A DNA stretch of 60,828 nucleotides from Bermanella sp034110565 (GTDB taxonomy: Bacteria > Pseudomonadota > Gammaproteobacteria > Pseudomonadales > Oceanobacteraceae): NCBI GenBank assembly GCA_034110565.1, contig JAWUYY010000072.1, positions 1 through 60,828 of the forward strand. Reading direction: 5' to 3'. Below are positions 52,728 through 60,828 of the stretch, one piece after another. The translations under genes were made by a program, and so were the position numbers. Every line of letters begins with the position of its first letter. Position 1 is the stretch's first letter. The notes under the pieces were generated by a model. That model worked only from the letters and a program-made list of their open reading frames with translations, was not told the origin of the DNA and ran no database searches.

Positions 52728-54269
52728 ATGAAATTAATTCACATCTCTCAATCCTCAAAAAAAATATTAGCTCCGAGCATACTTTGCTTTTCGCTTCTTT
52801 TATCAGCCTGTGGCGGCGGAAGCAGTGGTGGAACTCCAGAAACACCCACACCAGGAACGCCTAATCCTGTTATTCCTAGTAATACTTTCCACCTATTTTC
52901 AGCCGATGGCGGTGTTAATACTGGCGTTGAGCTATGGAAAACAGACGGCACCACAGCTGGCACCGTATTAGTTAAAGACATCAACTCTACCGGTGATAGC
53001 TACCCTTCAGGCCTCGTTCGCTCCGACATTGATAAGTGGTTCTTCACTGCCGAAGATGGTATCCATGGCCAAGAGATTTGGATCACTGACGGCACAGAAG
53101 CCGGTACTAAGATGGTCAAAGATATTCGCGCAGGGATACAAAGCTCACAGCCTTCAAAAATGGTACCTTTTAAAGATGGCGTAGTATTTAGTCTCTTTAC
53201 CAGTGTATTTCCATCTGCGGGGTCAAAGTTATGGTTTACTGACGGCACAGAAACTGGAACAGATAATACGATTCGTCTACTACCTAGCGGCGTAGCAGAA
53301 AATCCTGCTAACTTTACTGTTGTTGGTGAAAAATTGTTTTTTACTGCTACAGGTCCAAGGGGCAAGGAGCTCTATATTACCGAAGGCACGGGTTCAAACA
53401 CTTTATTAGTCAAAGATATTCAACCTGGTGTACTACCTGGTAGCACGATTCAACTTAGTGGTAACCCACAGTACGTAACAGCATTTAATAACGGTGTATT
53501 TTTTACCGCACCTGTGCCAGTTGACCCTAACACTGCCTCAGGCCCATCACAAAACTTAGAGCCTTGGTTCAGTGGTGGTGATGACAGCAGCACCAATGTA
53601 CTGAAAAACATCAATCCAGGAACTGCTGGTAGCTTCCCTTCTGGCTGGACAGTATCCGGCGATCGTTTGTACTTTGTTGCCAACAACGGTACCGACGGCA
53701 CAGCGCTATGGGCAACCGATGGCACAGCGAATGGCACTAATATGGTGGCCGATACTAACGACGCTTCTATTGCGTTAAACAGTTCATTTAACCCACGTGA
53801 TATTATCAGTATGGGTAATCGTAAAATATTCTTTATCTCGGGCAGTACGGCTTCCGGTCAAGAATTGTTTTATAGCGATGGCACCGAAGCGGGCACTACT
53901 GTATTGGATATAAATACCGGAGTTGATGGTGGCTATGTTGAAAATGTGACTCGCTTAGGTAACAAGGTGGTATTTACCGCATTAGACACCACAAATTTAG
54001 CCAATACGCAGCTTTGGATCAGTGATGGCACAACAGCTGGCACAACTATGATTAAAACCTTAAATACTACTACCGTCTCTGCCGTCTCTGAAATTGTACC
54101 TGCTGCATTTGATGATACTAAACTATTAATCGCAGTTGACGATGGAGTGAACGGTAGAGAACTTTGGATCACTGATGGCACAGAAAGCGGGACTGTACTG
54201 TTAAAAGATATCAATCCTGATGCTGGCGATGGTTCACCTGTATTTGATAGTTCAACTCAAGCAAAATAG
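52728..54269 (+). CDS. lipoprotein of nine ELWxTDGTxxGT repeats
   Basis: A 513-residue protein with lipobox LLSACGG, a Thr/Pro linker and nine repeats of about 45-50 residues with the core ELWKTDGTTAGTVLVKDI, EIWITDGTEAGTKMVKDI, KLWFTDGTETGT, ELYITEGTGSNTLLVKDI, EPWFSGGDDSST, ALWATDGTANGT, ELFYSDGTEAGT, QLWISDGTTAGT, ELWITDGTESGT. The repeats likely form a beta-propeller. Such proteins are found in large secreted or surface proteins of marine bacteria. It is in the opposite direction to its neighbours, between two copies of the duplicated module. Confidence 0.82.
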   Translation: MKLIHISQSSKKILAPSILCFSLLLSACGGGSSGGTPETPTPGTPNPVIPSNTFHLFSADGGVNTGVELWKTDGTTAGTVLVKDINSTGDSYPSGLVRSDIDKWFFTAEDGIHGQEIWITDGTEAGTKMVKDIRAGIQSSQPSKMVPFKDGVVFSLFTSVFPSAGSKLWFTDGTETGTDNTIRLLPSGVAENPANFTVVGEKLFFTATGPRGKELYITEGTGSNTLLVKDIQPGVLPGSTIQLSGNPQYVTAFNNGVFFTAPVPVDPNTASGPSQNLEPWFSGGDDSSTNVLKNINPGTAGSFPSGWTVSGDRLYFVANNGTDGTALWATDGTANGTNMVADTNDASIALNSSFNPRDIISMGNRKIFFISGSTASGQELFYSDGTEAGTTVLDINTGVDGGYVENVTRLGNKVVFTALDTTNLANTQLWISDGTTAGTTMIKTLNTTTVSAVSEIVPAAFDDTKLLIAVDDGVNGRELWITDGTESGTVLLKDINPDAGDGSPVFDSSTQAK

Positions 54270-55159
54270 TTTTTATTATTACTCTAAGGGCTCTCGTTTG
54301 AGATGTTCTTAGAGTCATACAGCATGGTTTAATCGCCATAACATCAACGATTACCTTTTTATTCCGCTTTCACGCTCCCTCTTACTCCGCTCTCAACTAT
54401 CCAAGTTATTTCAGCTCAAACTATTTAAGCATAAAATAGTAGACATTATACTTACTACTTAACTGCTCATATCTAGCAACATATTGACCTCGTTCATAAT
54501 TCTTTACTTTCGCACATTTAATTACTCATAAAACAAAACAATTAGTTTATTTTCCGCCTACTGTCGTACTTTCAGAGTTTCATAAGCTGTGCCTACACTA
54601 ACAAGCAATGGACAGTCTCCTATGAGCACATTAATTATTGTGATTTAACACGAATCTATAAAGATAATTTGAGCAGCTACAACGCCCTAGCCGCAAAAAA
54701 ACCACCTTCTTTTGGTGAGCTTCTAGTCAAAATTTCAATCAAAATTCTACACAGTGATTGTCTGCTCCTAGAGCAAATTGATTTAACTTCTGTTAAGTAA
54801 TAAATCTTTTTTTAGCGATCAGCCAAGACAATGACTACTAACATAATATGGCGCACAGCACTTTAGCAGTGAAGTACTCTGGTATACAAAAGACGCTTTA
54901 GACGCTATTGGCAACAGTGAAACAATTTCAGATACTAAATTGGCGGCAAACTTTACCATAGCGAAGACGCCAATAGCAGCCGCGGACACTCTGGTATCGA
55001 TATTGTTAATACATTCTTATCAGCAAACTATAGCGAGAAAAAATTTCTCGTGGTATCGGTGAGGTGTTGAGAAATACAGTAGCCATATGTTTGATAAGTA
55101 ATATTTCAGTAATAAAAAAATACACTATTTTTTACAATTACTAATTTATTGAAAATATC
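54270..55159. other. degraded intergenic stretch
   Basis: About 890 bases with no intact gene. At 54860-55050 two overlapping frames read WYTKDALDAIGNSETISDTK and HSEDANSSRGHSGIDIVNTF, which suggests a frameshifted coding remnant I cannot name. An ACTCTAAG/CTTAGAGT pair at 54281-54315 may be a weak terminator of the preceding gene. Confidence 0.3.
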
Positions 55160-55372
55160 TTATGGTGCTTTAAAGTCCTTAGCAAGGACTGACCAGCGTT
55201 TTGGACTCATACTTGAATTGATATTTTTGACGAAGAAGAATCAGGGTTATCAGACCAAGTCACAACAAACAGCACCACCGGTAGCATCATCGCGACCAGA
55301 CCCGCCGCCTGAGTCAACACAAGCGGTTAGTAATAAACAAACGGCCAAGGTCAATACATTCATATTTATACT
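55160..55372 (-). pseudogene. collapsed copy of the lipoprotein gene (copy B)
   Basis: The right part (about 55272-55372) matches the 5' end of the intact lipoprotein gene at 51040-51145 and the left part (about 55165-55270) matches its 3' end at about 49500-49600. The middle, about 1.4 kb, is gone. The flanks also match: after both genes comes GTAATGAATTGAGYCAGTAAATC. Confidence 0.8.
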
Positions 55373-55557
55373 TATATTCTTTCTCACTCAATAGGAATGT
55401 AATGAATTGAGTCAGTAAATCAAACCACTTGTTTGTGTGGTGTAAATTTTAAAGGCTTTTTTTAGTAATCGCTATTAAATAATAATTTAAGAAGCATTGA
55501 ATAGTATTTCAGGCTGTACATGATATTCAGAATAGTAAATATTGGGATATTTCATGG

Positions 55558-55880
55558 ATTAAATAAGCAGACCTATTTTTTCTTCATAAAAACATAGCGG
55601 GTACGATTCCTTGCTTCAAATGCCTCGCAAAGTACTCGTATATGAACGTTAACGGTATTAACACTTATATTGAGTACCTGTGCAACTTCAGCAGTAACAC
55701 TATCTACTGGTGCTTTTTCATCGAGCATCTTGAGCTGCTTTTTAAGCTCTTGAGAAATCACGACACGGCCCTCGTGACCTGATCGATTGACGTCAATATT
55801 TCTTAGCTGAATTAGTTTTCAGTATAAAAACCGATGCATCATTGCATAATGCCAAGCTAATTTTTTCAAGTCGTTTAATA
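55558..55880 (-). pseudogene. degenerate copy of the response regulator (copy B)
   Basis: Matches the 3' half of the regulator at 51332-51982. In the remaining frame, SVTAEVAQVLNISVNTVNV shows an in-frame loss of about 28 residues that removes the first helices of the LuxR domain; the receiver domain is almost all deleted. The DNA then continues into the 3' flank of the intact kinase. Confidence 0.82.
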
Positions 55881-55979
55881 AGACAAGAAGATATTAAGCT
55901 AATCCTTGAGGGTGAATCGAATATTAGCCTCCCCTTCTCTACTCAGTAATATTGTGTTTCTAAACTAAGTCTGACCATA

Positions 55980-57695
55980 TCAACTAATTAGGTGTTTACA
56001 ACGCTGCAGTATAAAAGTTCGAATTCTCACGGCTTTAATCGGCTTATGAATAATAGCAAAACCGCTCGCTTCCGCTTCTTTAATCCTGATAGGGTCCGTA
56101 TCTCCCGTAATAATAAGCGCTGGAATTTCCTCCCCCAGTACTCCATGTATTTGTCGAATAGCCTCTGCACCTGTTTTATTTTCTCTTAAGCGGTAGTCCG
56201 ATATTAATAAATTAGGTCGCCATTCAAGATTAGCTAATAAGAAATCTTCTGCTGCTTGCGCACAATCAAAAGCTTCAACTTCACTCCCCCAATTCTTAAA
56301 CAATGCAACTAGGCTATGGCAAATAGCCTCATCATCATCAATAATCAACGCTCGAATAGATTCTATCCCCCCCGTAATCTTAGGCTGGATAATATCAACT
56401 ACTTTATTTCGATCACCCAAAGGTACCTCAACTGAGAAACAACTGCCTGATGAATCTGATACTAAAGTCAGTGGCCAGTTTTGATGATCACATAGGCGCT
56501 TAACAATCGCTAAACCTAAACCTAATCCATTATTACTATCTCGCTCAGGATTCTGTAATTGATGAAACTCATCAAAAATACTCTGATGATCACTCTCAGG
56601 AATCCCAATACCAGTATCTTTAACTTGTATCAATACAGTCTCAGATTGCCGCTGAGAAGAAAGGGTAACTTCTCCTAGATTGGTATATTGAACGGCATTC
56701 GATAATAAATTTTTAAGCACTCTATCTAGCAAAGTGGAATCTCCAAAAACATAGAGATCAGATAAATTTTTATTAATACGCAGCGACTTATTTTCAGCAG
56801 ATGGATGAACATCATTCAACAACCTGTCGCACAATTCAGTCAAGCTAAAGTGCTCTTCTTTACTATCTACTGAATCAGCATCCAGTTTTGAAATATCAAG
56901 CAAATCATTAAGCAATCCAGACATACTCTCAACACTGGATTCTAAGCGTTGATAAATAATTTCATCACTCGGGTCTCTATTACGATCTTTCAAAGTTTCT
57001 AGAAAGAAGACGACCGCTTGAAGAGGCTGACGAATATCGTGACTGGCGGCCGCTAGAAACTTAGATTTTGCATGATTAGCTTGCTCAGCTTCTTTTCTTG
57101 CTTGATCTGTCTCCATCTGTAAAGAAATCGTCCGAATAAATTTCTTTTTCAGAATATAAAAGGAGGTTAATGCCGATATTATTAGCCATATAATTCCCAC
57201 CTGATAGGCTACAGCGTTTTCGATATCAGAATAAAATATTCGAATAAACAACGAACCTAATGGAACAATGAGTATCATTGCCATTAATCGTAAATAATAA
57301 GCAAATGCGTAGGCGGATGTGGCGGCGATAGAAATCATCATGACAATCAAGGTTAGATAATAAATACTTTCATTGGTATCTAAGAACAACCAAGGAGCTA
57401 AAGCTAAATAGAAACTCATATAGACAATAGGTATTACGCCAATACTAAATTTAAAGGCTGACTTATCCTTTGAATATTTATAATACACCGCAAGGGTAAG
57501 CATTAAAAATGGCACATCAAAAGCAAGCCAAATCCAGTGCCCACCCTTAATAACTGTTTGATGTAAGATAAACGAAAAGAACGGTACAGCAACAAAAATT
57601 GTACCTATGTAATGCGGTAGAGACTCCCTCATAAAATAGTTAAGACGTTTATTTTCAAACTCTGCCGATGCAATATCCTCTATATTTAGTGACAT
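55980..57695 (-). CDS. hybrid sensor histidine kinase with C-terminal receiver
   Basis: A 571-residue protein. About six membrane helices cover residues 25-190. A short coiled coil leads into the HisKA domain (FLAAASHDIRQPLQAVVFFL, phospho-His in SHD) and the ATPase domain (VKDTGIGIPESD; GLGLGLAIVKRLCDH). A receiver domain ends the protein (ALIIDDDEAICHSL; Asp in LLISDYRL; Lys in IIHKPI). AAGGAG precedes the ATG. It is followed downstream by the remains of its regulator (copy B), and the regulator at 57722 lies just upstream, so phosphate may pass to that one or to copy A. Confidence 0.92.
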   Translation of the reverse strand: MSLNIEDIASAEFENKRLNYFMRESLPHYIGTIFVAVPFFSFILHQTVIKGGHWIWLAFDVPFLMLTLAVYYKYSKDKSAFKFSIGVIPIVYMSFYLALAPWLFLDTNESIYYLTLIVMMISIAATSAYAFAYYLRLMAMILIVPLGSLFIRIFYSDIENAVAYQVGIIWLIISALTSFYILKKKFIRTISLQMETDQARKEAEQANHAKSKFLAAASHDIRQPLQAVVFFLETLKDRNRDPSDEIIYQRLESSVESMSGLLNDLLDISKLDADSVDSKEEHFSLTELCDRLLNDVHPSAENKSLRINKNLSDLYVFGDSTLLDRVLKNLLSNAVQYTNLGEVTLSSQRQSETVLIQVKDTGIGIPESDHQSIFDEFHQLQNPERDSNNGLGLGLAIVKRLCDHQNWPLTLVSDSSGSCFSVEVPLGDRNKVVDIIQPKITGGIESIRALIIDDDEAICHSLVALFKNWGSEVEAFDCAQAAEDFLLANLEWRPNLLISDYRLRENKTGAEAIRQIHGVLGEEIPALIITGDTDPIRIKEAEASGFAIIHKPIKAVRIRTFILQRCKHLIS

Positions 57696-57721
57696 TATTC
57701 CAACTCCTTTAAATACTCGCG

Positions 57722-58366
57722 CTAAATTAACCCTATTCGTTCAGCGTAACGCACACATTCTAACCGGTTACTTACTTGAAACGCTGAATATATTGTTTTC
57801 ACATGGGTTTTAATCGTGTTTTTACTCAGCTTTAGTTGATCCGCAATTTCATCATTGGAATAACCTTCCTGCATCAACTTCAGCACGTCCATTTGCCTTT
57901 TCCCTAGTTTATAATTGGTCATGATTTTATAGTGGGTATGGGAGGGCTCCTTTTCTGGTAAACAGGCTATCCCTTGCTCAATATCCCGTGGCACAACAAT
58001 ATCTCCCGCCATCACTTGTTCAATGACCTGTAAAATTTGAACTATGGAATAGGTTTTAGGGATGAAGCCCGAAGCACCATTTTTCAAAGCTTTGCGAATC
58101 TGAAAAAGATCCCTAGAAGCTGATAATACAATGAAGGGAATATATAAATTTCTTTCGGTTAAACTTTCAATAAAATCAAGAGTATCCAAGTCAGGCATGT
58201 TCAAATCGATCAGCATTAACTCAATGTCAGACTGTTTCTCTAATACTTGCCAGGCACCTTCGGCACTGGTGACTCCGATAATGGATAAATTATCTGAGTG
58301 CAGAGAAGCAACCACACTTAAACCTTCAGCAAACAAGGTGTGATCATCAAGATGCAGTATTTTCAC
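57722..58366 (-). CDS. LuxR/NarL-family response regulator (second type)
   Basis: A 214-residue regulator starting with GTG (AGGAAG eight bases upstream). The receiver has DDHTLF, Asp in LMLIDLNMPD and Lys in FIPKTYSI; the LuxR domain reads LGKRQMDVLKLMQEGYSNDE and IADQLKLSKNTIKTHVKTIY. It is about half identical in look to copy A and shares the KILHL-DHTLFAE start, so the two are paralogues. It ends 27 bases... upstream of the kinase start on the same strand and is the likely first gene of the kinase operon. Confidence 0.92.
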   Translation of the reverse strand: MKILHLDDHTLFAEGLSVVASLHSDNLSIIGVTSAEGAWQVLEKQSDIELMLIDLNMPDLDTLDFIESLTERNLYIPFIVLSASRDLFQIRKALKNGASGFIPKTYSIVQILQVIEQVMAGDIVVPRDIEQGIACLPEKEPSHTHYKIMTNYKLGKRQMDVLKLMQEGYSNDEIADQLKLSKNTIKTHVKTIYSAFQVSNRLECVRYAERIGLI

Positions 58367-58551
58367 AACAAATCTTCCTACTAACCATAATTAAGCTCGA
58401 TCTCGCCAATAAATCAGCAGTCATAAATTCTCATCATACTACAAGGAGATGGCTTTGGTATATTAAACGCTTAATTAGCAACCACTGCAGAATCACAGAG
58501 GTTAGTGACCTTTGGTTTAACTAACCATTACTTTATTAATTGAAACTATCA

Positions 58552-60351
58552 TTAAAACCCATTCAACACGGCTAAAAATTCAGCCCCATACTTATCTAAT
58601 TTTTTCTGCCCTACACCACTTATATTACCAAAGCTGTCTAAGGTGTTCGGCTTATTTTCCAGCATATCTTTAAGCGTGGCATCGTGAAAAATCATAAACG
58701 GCGGAATACCTTGCTCACTGGCGAGGTTTTTACGACAAGCTCGTAACGCTTCCCACAAATCTACATCTTCATCATTAATATCCATCGACTTAGATTTTTT
58801 ACTGCCGCCCATGCTGCTTTTGGTTTGCATAGTATCGACCCTTAGCATTAACGATTCTTCACCGCGTAAAATGGCGCGACTGGTGCTACTTAAAAATAAT
58901 TGGCCATAATCAAAATTCACATTCAAATATCCACGAGCCACCAGTTGGCGAAACACCGAGCGCCATTGACCATCACTTAGATCTTGGCCAATACCAAACG
59001 TCGACACCTTATGGTGATTAAACTGGGTAATTTTGTCGGTGATTTTTCCGCGCAATACATTAATTAAATGCACCACACCAAAACGTTGATCCGTACGATA
59101 CACACAACTTAAGGCTTTACGCGCAGCGTCTGTACCGTCCCATGTTTGTACTGGGGTTAAACAGTTATCACAATTTCCACAGGGCTCAGCTAAGACGTCG
59201 CCAAAATATCCAATTAAGGTTTGACGCCGACATGTGGTGAGTTCAGCCAAACCTAACATACCGTTTAATTTTTGCTGTTCTATGCGTTTGAAATTTTCAT
59301 TGGCATCACTGCCCGCCATCATTTGTTTTAACTTAATGACGTCTTCAAGCCCATAGGCCATCCAAGCTGTTGCAGGTTCACCATCGCGTCCTGCTCGACC
59401 AGTTTCTTGGTAATAAGCTTCGATGCTTTTAGGTAAATCTAAGTGCGCCACAAACCGTACATCGGGTTTATCTATGCCCATGCCAAACGCAATTGTGGCG
59501 ACCATGACGATGCCTTCTTCGCGTAAAAAACGTTCTTGATTACGTTGGCGCATGGTTTTATCTAAACCCGCATGATACGGCAGTGCATTCACCCCTTGCT
59601 CGCTCAACCACTGGGCTGTGGCTTCTACTTTTTTACGGGACAAACAATACACCACGCCAGCATGGCCTGCGTGTTCGGTTTGTAAAAAAGTTAATAGCTG
59701 TTTTTTAGGATTATTTTTTGGCGTAATACGGTATTGAATATTAGGCCGATCAAACCCAGACACAAACACCTTTGCTTGCTGCAAACCTAGGCGCAAAATA
59801 ATTTCTTCGCGGGTTTTAGCGTCAGCGGTGGCGGTTAAGGCAATTCTGGGGACTTGGGGAAAAACCTGCTGCAATACACTTAACTGCAAATAGTCACTAC
59901 GAAAATCATGGCCCCATTGACTCACGCAATGTGCTTCATCTATGGCAAATAAAGACAGTGTACACTTACCTAACCAGTCAAGTGTGCGTTGTAAGGCTAA
60001 GCGCTCTGGAGCGATATAAACAATATCTAGCTCCCCCCTTAACGCCTGTTGCTCTACTTGATTATTATGTTCGCTGCCCATGGCTGAATTCATGCAGGCG
60101 GCACGCACGCCAGCTTGAGTCAAAGCACTCACTTGGTCTTGCATTAAAGCAATTAATGGCGAAATCACAATGCCAACACCTGGGCGCACTAGTGCCGGTA
60201 TTTGATAACACAAAGATTTACCACCGCCTGTGGGCATCAGTACAAATACATCTTCGCCGTTTAATACCGCTTCAATCACCTGATCTTGCGGTGGGCGAAA
60301 TTCTCCATAACCGAATACCGAACTTAAAACCTTGTAGGCCGATTGCATCAT
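58552..60351 (-). CDS. recQ: ATP-dependent DNA helicase RecQ
   Basis: A 599-residue 3'-5' helicase. Walker A PTGGGKSLCYQIPAL, DEAHCVSQWGHDFR, motif VI YQETGRAGRDGEPA, the zinc site (CRRQTLIGYFGD...CGNCDNC), winged helix and C-terminal HRDC domain (GIPPFMIFHDATLKDML). Its start overlaps the zapE stop by four bases. The 3' end is copied at 49134-49315. Confidence 0.97.
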   Translation of the reverse strand: MMQSAYKVLSSVFGYGEFRPPQDQVIEAVLNGEDVFVLMPTGGGKSLCYQIPALVRPGVGIVISPLIALMQDQVSALTQAGVRAACMNSAMGSEHNNQVEQQALRGELDIVYIAPERLALQRTLDWLGKCTLSLFAIDEAHCVSQWGHDFRSDYLQLSVLQQVFPQVPRIALTATADAKTREEIILRLGLQQAKVFVSGFDRPNIQYRITPKNNPKKQLLTFLQTEHAGHAGVVYCLSRKKVEATAQWLSEQGVNALPYHAGLDKTMRQRNQERFLREEGIVMVATIAFGMGIDKPDVRFVAHLDLPKSIEAYYQETGRAGRDGEPATAWMAYGLEDVIKLKQMMAGSDANENFKRIEQQKLNGMLGLAELTTCRRQTLIGYFGDVLAEPCGNCDNCLTPVQTWDGTDAARKALSCVYRTDQRFGVVHLINVLRGKITDKITQFNHHKVSTFGIGQDLSDGQWRSVFRQLVARGYLNVNFDYGQLFLSSTSRAILRGEESLMLRVDTMQTKSSMGGSKKSKSMDINDEDVDLWEALRACRKNLASEQGIPPFMIFHDATLKDMLENKPNTLDSFGNISGVGQKKLDKYGAEFLAVLNGF

Positions 60352-60828
60352 GTTACTGGGTTCTCTTTTCGGGTGCGGTTCATATATTCATCACTGCCCA
60401 TTTCAATTAAACGGCTGCGGGCCCGTTCAAATTGAAAAGCCAAACTGCCGTGGGTGTATAAATCTTCAAGGGGAACATAACAGGTTAAAAATAATTTAAC
60501 TTGTTGATCATATAGCTCATCTATTAATGCAATAAAACGTCGTGCACCGTCATCCATAGGCGCTAACATAACTTGGCGTTCACCTATATTACTTGAGCCC
60601 ACACTGCCGTCTTCAGTACCGCGCGCTTTGATGCGCTCGTACACCTCACCACCTAACGCTGGTACATTCATCAGAAAAACAGTATTGAATTGCTTGGCTA
60701 ATTCTATGTAATCAAAATGGCTTCTTGGGCCTAAACATAAATCATTAAAATCAAACGCTATGGCTTTTTGATGTTTATCTAAGTAATGAATATCTCTGCC
60801 AAGCACCTCTAATGTGCCAGATTTTGTA
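60348..60828 (-). CDS. zapE: cell division ATPase ZapE / AFG1-like (partial, N-terminus outside window)
   Basis: The frame is open to the right window edge, giving the last 160 residues of an AFG1-like P-loop ATPase. Seen are FDFNDLCLGPRSHFDYIELA, GARRFIALIDELYDQ and QFERARSRLIEMGSDEYM, the usual C-terminal blocks of ZapE. ZapE binds FtsZ during constriction. It is coupled to recQ by an ATGA overlap. Confidence 0.88.
   Translation of the reverse strand, partial: TKSGTLEVLGRDIHYLDKHQKAIAFDFNDLCLGPRSHFDYIELAKQFNTVFLMNVPALGGEVYERIKARGTEDGSVGSSNIGERQVMLAPMDDGARRFIALIDELYDQQVKLFLTCYVPLEDLYTHGSLAFQFERARSRLIEMGSDEYMNRTRKENPVT

Noticed and set aside
55149..55394. Plus-strand frame of 81 codons with a hydrophobic end
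   Set aside because: It runs antisense through the collapsed lipoprotein copy; the apparent helix is the complement of the signal peptide.

Overview
The window reads as one continuous stretch of chromosome from a gammaproteobacterium. The gene order pyrG-eno-ftsB-ispD-ispF-truD-surE-pcm-nlpD-rpoS, the order recA-recX ... alaS-lysC-csrA-tRNA-Ser-tRNA-Arg, and the three-gene pnt operon next to mqo resemble marine Oceanospirillales or Pseudomonas-type relatives. Moderate GC and many AT-rich intergenic stretches suit a marine heterotroph. The assignment below class level is inference.

Layout. 1-4.1 kb: the energy-coupling transhydrogenase (pntAA-pntAB-pntB, the last cut by the window edge) and malate:quinone oxidoreductase. 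4.5-6.4 kb: three small accessory genes, including an OB-fold DUF3127 protein with an SSB-like acidic tip. 6.5-16.7 kb: a long minus-strand housekeeping block (rpoS, nlpD, a DUF368/PopT-type lipid carrier translocase, pcm, surE, truD, ispF, ispD, ftsB, eno, pyrG).

16.9-22.1 kb holds the most unusual content. It is a tight five-gene operon encoding an outer-membrane beta-barrel protein with a CsgG/FlgO-like domain, a TPR lipoprotein, a FliF(RBM3)-TM-FliG fusion protein, a MotA homologue and a MotB homologue. No other flagellar gene is present. Together the products could form a proton- or sodium-driven, possibly rotary, machine spanning the envelope. A small secreted protein is divergently transcribed next to it.

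22.5-29.5 kb: metabolic and stress genes (phhB, class I fumarase, sodB, maf/yceF), lipoproteins, a pair of paralogous exported proteins ending in STPRP, and a reduced acyl-CoA-dehydrogenase-like protein. 29.5-31.4 kb is a repeat sink with at least three repeat families and a DUF6980 gene. 31.4-42.2 kb: two identical tRNA-Arg(ACG), tRNA-Ser(GCT), csrA, lysC, alaS, an inserted membrane/ndh/CBS block, recX, and recA with a clear LexA box. 42.6-49.0 kb: an Old Yellow Enzyme homologue, YihY/BrkB, a DUF748/AsmA-like protein, RadD and a metallophosphoesterase.

49.1-58.6 kb is a rearranged region. A copy of the recQ 3' end lies about 9.4 kb from the real recQ. A module (lipoprotein - LuxR response regulator - hybrid histidine kinase) occurs twice, each copy having decayed in a complementary way. 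In between lies a lipoprotein built from ELWxTDGTxxGT repeats. The window closes with a second response regulator, recQ and the 3' part of zapE.
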